NCBI GenBank assembly: GCA_964036295.1
Contig: OZ038471.1
Coordinates: 3,527,001 to 3,591,000, forward strand
Direction: 5' to 3'
DNA from: Plumapathes pennacea
Lineage: Eukaryota; Cnidaria; Anthozoa; Antipatharia; Myriopathidae
DNA: 64,000 nt
In this document: in pieces, positions 22,801 to 31,800 of the stretch
Layout: each line of letters opens with the position of its first letter
Numbering within the stretch: the stretch's first letter is position 1
Made by a program: the position numbers and the translations under genes
Notes under the pieces: model-generated
What the model saw: the letters and a program-made list of their open reading frames with translations, nothing else
Told to the model about the DNA's origin: nothing
Databases searched by the model: none

Positions 22801-25800
22801 ACGCGGGATGCACAGTACAATACGTCTGCACACAGCACTTTAGTGACGTGGTGTCCACTCCACCCCCCTCCCCCCTCCCCCCCCTCCCCCCCAAGAAAAT
22901 ACTCTTGTTCTCGTTCTTTTCCCTGTACTTGTATATACAGTACATGTACATGTATCCTTCTATTCGCCAATCAGTCGGCCAATTGACTTGCGCTTGTCAT
23001 TCCGTTAAAGTGGAGCACTGTGGAGCAAAGAAGAAAATGAGTAATTTTTGTCGTTCTGTTCGCAGATGTTAGATAAGGGAGAGTATGTTGCTGCAGAGAA
23101 GGAGGAACCATCGAGAGAAGCTGAAGGTAATATCAGAAGGACTATTCTTATTTCCCGTTATAATGATTAAAAGAAAAAAGGTGTCTTGGGGTTTAATTAA
23201 ACGATACCCGTTCTGAAAATGTGTATGCACAATAGCTGATAGCGTGCTTATTTTCAGTACCAGAGGCGTCAGCAGGGGCAGAGACAGACGTGGAGGGGGA
23301 AGTTGAAATTGGAGAAGAGGTGCAAGAAGAAGGAGAACAAGCACTTGAAGAGGTGGTACAACCAGCAGTAGAACAAGAGATTCAAGAGGTGGTACAACAA
23401 ACCGGGGAACAAGAGCTTGAAGAGGTGGTAGAACCAGCTGGAGAACAGGAGGTTGAAGAGGTGGTACAACCAGCAGTAGCACAAGAGGTTGAAGAGGTGG
23501 TACAGCCAGCTGGGGAACAAGAGCTTGAAGAGGTGGTAGAACCAGCTGGAGAACAGGAGGTTGAAGAGGTGGTACAACCAGCAGTAGCACAAGAGGTTGA
23601 AGAGGTGGTACAGCCAGCTGGGGAACAAGAGCTTGAAGAGGTGGTACAACCAGCTGGAGAACAGGAGGTTGAAGAGGTGGTACAACCAGCTGGAGAACAG
23701 GAGGTTGAAGAGGTGGTACAACCAGCAGTAGCACAAGAGGTTGAAGAGGTGGTACAGCCAGCTGGGGAACAAGAGCTTGAAGAGGTGGTACAACCAGCCG
23801 GGGAACAGGAGCTTGAAGAGGTAGTACAACCAGCCGGGGAACAGGAGCTTGAAGAGGTGGTACAACCAGCCGGGGAACAGGAGCTTGAAGAGGTGGTACA
23901 ACCAGCCGGGGAACAGGAGCTTGAAGAGGTGGTACAACCAGCCGGGGAACAGGAGCTTGAAGAGGTGGTACAACCAGCTGGAGAACAGGAGGTTGAAGAG
24001 GTGGTACAACCAGCTGTAGAACAAGAGCTTGCAGAGGTGATACAACCAGCTGGAGAACAGGAGATTGAAGAGGTGGTCCAACCAGCTGGAGAACAGGAGC
24101 TTGAAGAGGTGGTACAACCAGCCGGGGAACAGGAGCTTGAAGAGGTGATACAACCAGCCGGGGAAGAGGAGGTTGAAGAGGTGGTACAACCAGCTGGAGA
24201 ACAGGAGCTTGAAGAGGTGGTACAACCAGCCGGGGAACAGGAGGTTGAAGAGGTGGTACAACCAGCTGGAGAACAGGAGGTTGAAGAGGTGGTACAACCA
24301 GCTGTAGAACAAGAGCTTGCAGAGGTGATACAACCAGCTGGAGAACAGGAGATTGAAGAGGTGGTCCAACCAGCTGGAGAACAGGAGCTTGAAGAGGTGG
24401 TACAACCAGCCGGGGAACAGGAGCTTGAAGAGGTGATACAACCAGCCGGGGAAGAGGAGGTTGAAGAGGTGGTACAACCAGCTGGAGAACAGGAGCTTGA
24501 AGAGGTGGTACAACCAGCCGGGGAACAGGAGGTTGAAGAGGTGGTACAACCAGCTGGAGAACAGGAGGTTGAAGAGGTGGTACAACCAGCTGTAGAACAA
24601 GAGCTTGCAGAGGTGATACAACCAGCTGGAGAACAGGAGGTTGAAGAGGTGGTCCAACCAGCCGGAGAACAACAGATTCAACCAGGAGAAGAGCAAGAGC
24701 AACAGCTTGAGGAGATGGTTCATCCTGAAGAAGGACAGGAGCTTGAATTGGTGGAGGAAGTTGACGAGGAAAACGTCGAGGGTCCCAGCGATGATGAAGA
24801 TAATTATGAAGAGAAAACGTAAGGCAACAATTCGTTTCGTCCTTGTTGTAGTTGTGTTAGTTACCAGAGTCACGCATTAAGGTATTTCTGACTCACTCGA
24901 TTACAAATACTGATACAGCTTACAAAGAATACGATTGTTCTTCCCGTAAAACTCAGCATACATTTTCCTGATTTCACTTTTGCAGAGTCTCGCCCCAAGG
25001 TTTAGGTTGTGTCTTCAAGAAAGCTGCCGTGCGTGTCACATTTCCTCCGAATGCTGTCACTGAAGCCAAGTCTGTAAAATGCACTGCGCTGAATCCTGAT
25101 GACTGTAGACCTCCAACAGTCGAGACTGAAGTTCTGGTAAGCAATGTCGTTGAACTGTCGCCTCACGATCTGAGGTTTTCTGAGGATGTGACCTTGGCCT
25201 TATCGTACAGTACCACGAAGCTGCGTGATTATGAAGTTGTTGTCAAAAAGTTGAGGGACAAAGAGAGCAACACGTGGGAGGAACTCCACACAGTGGACAC
25301 AAAAGAAGACACTGGTAATGATGTTTGTATTGTGTTGTCCTTTCACTTGGTCATGTTTGTCTGTCCAAATTAAACTCAAATAGCAACAGGAGCTATCATT
25401 GTAAGATGTGCTTTATCGATAGCTTGCATATGAATGGTTAACCCTTTCACTCCCGACAGTGATCAGCTTCGATTTTCTCTTTCAGTTTCTCACCAGAAAC
25501 ATATGATACAGTAGGAAGAACTTGGCTTTGATAGTTTGCTGAGATGAAAGCTGATTGAGCTATCAATTCTCACTGCATCACTCATACATTTCCTTTTTAA
25601 ATGGTTGGAAGAATCTGCATTTTGAGCTTGGGAGTGAAAGGGTTAAATCTTTGGGTTTGATCTTACAGTTGACTGGAGGTGAAAAGTTCTTAAAATGTTG
25701 AATTTTTTGTGTCTTTGCCATTTGATCTTTTCTTGAGTCTTGGCGTCACATCTGGAATATATGCTGAACATAGTGACCACTCCAAGTGTTTTACTGTTCA

Positions 25801-28800
25801 TTTCTTAGAAAGCTTCCATCTCCTGAACTGTCGAAGGAAACCTATAGATGACCACCCAAAGGAAAGCCATTGTACACATTTTGAAAGCAGTACTCACGAT
25901 ACTGTAGCGCGAAGTTCTGCTTTCGGTCCTCAACTTTCAAAATATGAACAGAGAAGCATACAGTAACTGTAATGCGATTAACGTAGTTAAAAGCTTGTGT
26001 GCGCAGACCTTTGATATTCCCAGTACCTTGTAAAAGTCAGTTTGTTAGCTGCTGGCGTTGGTTTTGTTCCCTTACTATTTTGTTTACTGCACATTCAGGT
26101 AGTTCAGCGCAGCTGGAGGCAGGTGCACCATTACCGACCGTCAAGGTCACAATACGTCACGCAGGGACCTTTGCAGCGATCTGCCGTCTCGCTTCGTGCA
26201 GTTTTGACGTGTCGGCTGAAGCTGTGATCTTTCCTCACCCCAAGTTTCCCAGCCTGAAGGTTGAGATCCCAGCCGGTGCTATTCCTTCAGAAAAGCGCTT
26301 TAAAGTTCACATGAAGGTCAGTCTTGTGCTGATTTCTACGTTTCTCTTTGTATTATTGCATTTTGTAAGATCCTAATATCTACCCGGAAGATTACAATCG
26401 AGTTTACTCCACCCCAGGGCTGATCTGTCTGAAGTTTCTCTTATCTTGTGATGTCATACGGTTGCCCACGTTACAACCTTTGACGTCACGAGATTCAAGA
26501 TGGCGGCGCGCGGGAAATTCAAAGAAGTTTTGTGGCCAAGAAAGTTGGTCCATAAATAGCAATACGGTGTACAATTTAAGGATATAACCTCAGGAATTAG
26601 AACAAGTTTAATAGAAGGGTTAAGTTTAAACAAGGGTAACATTTCATCAGGTACAAGAGATCTCAGCCGACGACGTGAACACCTCTGAAGGCCATGCCTG
26701 CCCTGCCATCCATCTTGATGCCTCCGAGAACGTGACGTTCCTAAAGCCAGTTGTGCTGTCGATTCCTGTGACTTTGGGAGACAGTCATGCCCTTCGGATT
26801 CCCCCCTGTCGAATTAGAGTTCTATTTTGTGGATCAAGAGGGGCTCTTGAGGACTGGAAAGACATAACAGACACTTTGGACGAGAAACCCACTTTGGAGG
26901 ATAATGTGATTCATTTTAAAGTAAATCACTTTTCAGGGTGAGTATTTGCGGTATTTTAAGTTATAATAGCTCTCTCTCTATCGACTCCGTCGGTCTTTCA
27001 GACTATTAGTCACACCTGCGACTAATGTAAGGGGCGCGAGAAGCCTCTGGTGGAAACAGTAGAAAATGTACTTTACAGTAGAAAATGTACGTTACTCGTT
27101 ACTTTTAACTCACACTTGTAAAACCGTTTTGGATTGGATTCACATAACACGATTCGACCAATCCTGTCTAAGAACCTGGTGTCGTATTCATTAAACTTTT
27201 GCACGACAATATTCTTAAGTTTAACTTACGCACAATATCACACGAAATTCCATATTCACCAAAGGTAAAGTTTGTAAATTGCGTTTTTATCTTTACGCAA
27301 GCTCTTGACTGCTACTGATTTTCCACGTTCGTATGAACAGTCCAGGGCTTGTTGCAGCAATATATTGTACGCAAGCCATACGAACATCAGTTATAAACTC
27401 TCTTCCGACATTTGTAGCAATTTTCATTCGTACATACCTTCTTTTGTGGAGAGAAATTTGATACTGTACTCCTGAAAACTCGTAGTCTGCTCCAAATCCT
27501 TCTAACAAGACTTGCTCATTAACTTGAACAAACGTTTCCTTCCACCAGGTTTGGGATAATGTTGGGTTGGGGTAGCACAGCTGCACTTGGTGTTTGGGAA
27601 TATGCGGCGTCCTTGTTCAAGCCACCGCCTTTGCCGGTTCTGTTCCGTGCGTGTGAGCGAATAAGCAATCCGCGAGTTGGCTCCACGACGCAGCTGATTC
27701 TTATCTGTCTACCTGCTCACAAGCGCAACGAAAAAAATGAAGAGTACAAGACTCTTAGTCAGGGTGACTCTGATGAAGACCTAAGACCTCAAGATAGGTC
27801 TTATGTGCAACTTGATAAAAAGGGAGGCTTAAAAGCTGCTCAAGACATGGAAGACTTCTGCCTTGTGTAAGAGTTTATCTGAAAGAGTTCAGGTTTGGTC
27901 AATGCGCCGCTTTTAAAAGGCCATTTTCTCCAGGTTTTATGTGTTCTGTTAGGAGCAGTTCCAGCTACATTTTCAGGAGAAATTGGATTAAGAAACACAT
28001 TGATTAGTGCTGAAGGGGGGAAGGGATGATATACCAACTTTTTTTTCAACATTGTTTGAATTCAATACAGTATAGAAGAGAGTTACATTTTGCCTACCAG
28101 TAACACACTGGCCTTTTGTGTTCTTAATTTTGTTCTTCTGTTATATATTTCAGCTTCAAAGAAACGAATCCTTTTGAGAAACCTCTCGACGTTCGTGTTG
28201 TCCAGTGCAGAAAGACTCGACTTTTCTTCTTTGGCGATCCAGCTAGAAAAGAAAAGCTCTGCGACTTTTCGGTTGAACTCACGCCTCCAGAACTATCGAC
28301 GAACAAGGTAGGTGGACCTTGGGGCGAGGGACACTTTTTTGTTCATATAAACACAAGTAACTCATGTTACGCAAACTTATCTCGTCAAAACCAAAATCGC
28401 AGATAATTGAAAATATTAGAGTGCAAACATTAGTAATTGAACAGTCATCTCTCGATCCGCGGAGAATGCTGAATGCCCTGGTCTCCGAACCTTAAGGGAC
28501 AAATCTGACCCGGTTCACACGGGACAACTCTTTTCATATAAACGTATAGCTCGGGAGAGGGCGGCTCTGGAACAACGTTTGTTCTGTATAAACGTGGCCT
28601 TAACGTGACTTTCTATTGCCTGTTTCCTTTTCTCCCTTAGGCCCCGGTTGAATTTTTTGGAGTTCCGATCATTGGCAGGCTGTCTGATGAATCACCTCGC
28701 GAAATTGTGAACGCTTGTAATCAGACTCTGGAGGAGGAGCTTGTCAAAAAGGCCTGGGGATGCCTTTTGGATGAAGTACGTTTTGATGCAGAGAAATTTT

Positions 28801-31800
28801 ACAAATTGTTGGCGAGTTGTGAAGAAGCCATACAGGACGCTTGTTTGGTCGCTATTCTGAAAGAATTGGAATCCATGAAAGGAGCCTTGGGAGTGAAGCA
28901 TATCAAGGAGGCTCTCCAAAAAGGTAACACGGTATTGTCTGTGTAACGGCATCGATAAATCATTTTTGACGAAAAAGAAACAATCTGTCAATTGATAATG
29001 TAACTAAAGGCATTTTGGATAAAGTTACGCATGATTTTACCAAATATTTATAGTTCTCACAGGAAAATAAAGCCTGTGAGATATGTCTTTGTTCTGGATA
29101 TTTTAAAAGTGATATCTATATAATAATCAGAACATTACATGGCCGCTTTGAGATAAGAATTTTGTCTTCTCATGTTCATATACCTCACTCATTTGTCTCG
29201 CTCCCTCCAATCACTTAGGACGCAAGAATGTCCAAGGGAGGGTCGATCAAGTTGTCATGACACTTGTTTCTAATAAAGAGGATGCCGTCAAACACTGGAA
29301 ACCTCTAGCGAGGGAACTGCAAATCTCGGATACTGTTATCAATAACATCGCTGCTGATTATGAGGAAGATAGAGAGTGCTGTCACCAGTTTCTGCTAAAG
29401 TGGACGCAAGAAAAAGCTTCAGATGCAACAATCAGGAAACTGTTAAGAGCGCTAACTCAAGTAGGACTTGGACCAGTCGCTCTCGAGATTTGTGACAGAT
29501 TTCCAGTGTGGGAACTGCAGATGTTACATAAGGGAGAATATGATGCTGCAGAGAAAGAGGAACCCTCGAGAGAAGCTGAAGGTAATATCAGAAGGACTAC
29601 TCTTCTTTCCTCATAACAATTAAACAAAAAAAGGTGTTTTGAAGTCTAACAAAACGATGCCAGTTCTAAATTGCACTTAATTTTTAATATATTTCAGAAT
29701 GTTTCACCATTGTGATTGATATGCACAATAGCTGATAGCGTGCTCCTTTTCAGTTCCGGGGGCGTCAGGAGAGGCAGAGACAGTCGTAGAGGGGGAAGTT
29801 GAAATTGGAGAAGAGGTCCAAGAAGGAGAAAGAGATGTTGAAGAGGTGGTGCAACCAGCCGAAGAACAAGAGATTCAAGAGGTGGTACAACCAGCCGAAG
29901 AACAAGAGATTCAAGAGGTGGTACAGCCAGCTGGGGAACAAGAGGTTGAAGAGGTGATACAACCAGCAGTAGCACAAGAGCTTGCAGAGGTGGTACAACC
30001 AGCTGGAGAACAGGAGGTTGAAGAGTTGGTACAACCAGCCGGAGAACAACAGGTTCAACCAGGAGAAGAGCAAGAACAAGAGCTTGAGGAGATGGTTCAT
30101 CCAGAAAGAGGACAGGAGCTTGAATTGGTGGAGGACGTTGATGAGGAAAACGTGGATTGTCCCAGCGATGATGAAGATAATTATGAAGAGAAAACGTAAG
30201 GCAACAATTCCTTCCGTCTTTGTTGTAGTTATAGTAGTTACTGGAGTTTTAAGATATTTCTAACTTACTTGATTACAGAACACTGATACAGCTTACAGAG
30301 CAGACGATTGTTCTTCCCTTAAAACTCAACAAACATTTTCCTGACTTCACCTTTGCAGAGTCTTGCCCCATGGTTCAGATGTTGTCTTTAAGAAAGCTGC
30401 CGTGCGTGTCACATTTCTTCCGAATGCTGTCGCTGAAATCAAGTCTGTGAAATGCACTGCGCTGAATCCTGATGACTGTAGACCTCCAACAGCCGAGACT
30501 GAAGTTCTGGTGAGCAATGTCGTTGAACTGTCGCCTCACGATTTGATGTTTTTCGAGGATGTGACCTTGGCCTTGTCGTACAGTGCCACGAAGCTGTGTG
30601 ATTATGAAGTTGTTGTCAAAGAGTTGAAGGACAAAGAGAACAACACGTGGGAGGAACTCCACACAGTGGACACTAGAGAAGAAAATGGTCAGTTATGTTT
30701 ATTTTTATGCTGTGTCTTTCTGCAGTTTACCCGGTACGGTTTTTCCCTCTAGTTATATTTAATTTTTTACTGGCAATGATCTTCATTTGCACTTTCATTC
30801 CTGAACTGCACAAAACAAAATTCTCTCAACCAGTCCAATAAAGCATGTACAGTATACTAGCCAGGTGATACAGTCCAAACTACTTTCGTCTGAAATAAAA
30901 ATTCTCCACACTGCATGAAATTAGTGAAAAATATTTAAAACTTGATTCTCATAACAATCAAAGACGCGACAAATGTGTGGCTGTCACTCCATAGTCAGGA
31001 AGTGTAATTATATTACTTGTGTAGCTATATATTATTTTGTTTATTGTTAGATCCAGATAGTTCACCAGATCAACAGGAGGTAGCCACATCCCTGCCGGAG
31101 GTCAAGGCCACGATACGTCATACAGGAACCTTTGCGGCGATCTGCCGACTCGCTTCACGCAGTTTCACAGTGACAGCTGAAGGTGTGGTCTTTTTTCATC
31201 CAATATTCTTCAACTTGAAAGTTGATATTCCTGCGGGTGGCGTTGCAGAACAAGTCCAGTTTGAAGTAGCAATGAAGGTTGGTATTCCCTTCTTATAGGT
31301 TCCAAATTGATCCGTAACATTGTTTCATGGTATCTTATTCGTAAAATTAGTGGGTTACGTTGAGGAGCATTTTTATCAGGGCGAAACTGAATGTAAAATG
31401 ATCGTACTTTTGAGGAAGTTAAATATTTACCCTTTCACTACTAACCTGAAAATACAGATTATTTCAACCTCCTAAGAAGAAACTGTACATGTATGTGTGA
31501 TATAGTGAGAATTTATAATTTAATCAGCTTTCATCTGAGCAAGCTATCAAAAGTCATTTTCTCTGTACTGTGCGATGTGTCTCTGGCGAGAAACTGATGG
31601 ACAATATTGAATTTGAACAGCCTTGGGGGCGGGAATTAAGAAGGCCTAAACTCAGTAAAAAATGTCAGTTGGATGCCTAAAATCTGACTCCTGAGTCAGA
31701 AGAGATGTAAGTCTTTGTGATCTTCCTAGTACGTCAGTATGGGTGTAATTAAAGATAGGGACTTATTGGTCAACGGTGGTTCTCGCGCCGTATAGATTGA

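Noticed and set aside
23069..23734. Second antisense frame rich in Val, Leu and Pro (also near 29694 and 40300)
   Set aside because: Another reading of the same minisatellite; it appears wherever the repeat does.
23269..24873. 534-residue open frame on the minus strand, rich in Leu, Phe and Trp
   Set aside because: It is the exact antisense of the 36-bp coding repeat; the repeat has no stop on that strand. It lacks a gene-like start or splice support, and the sense exon fits the paralogues.
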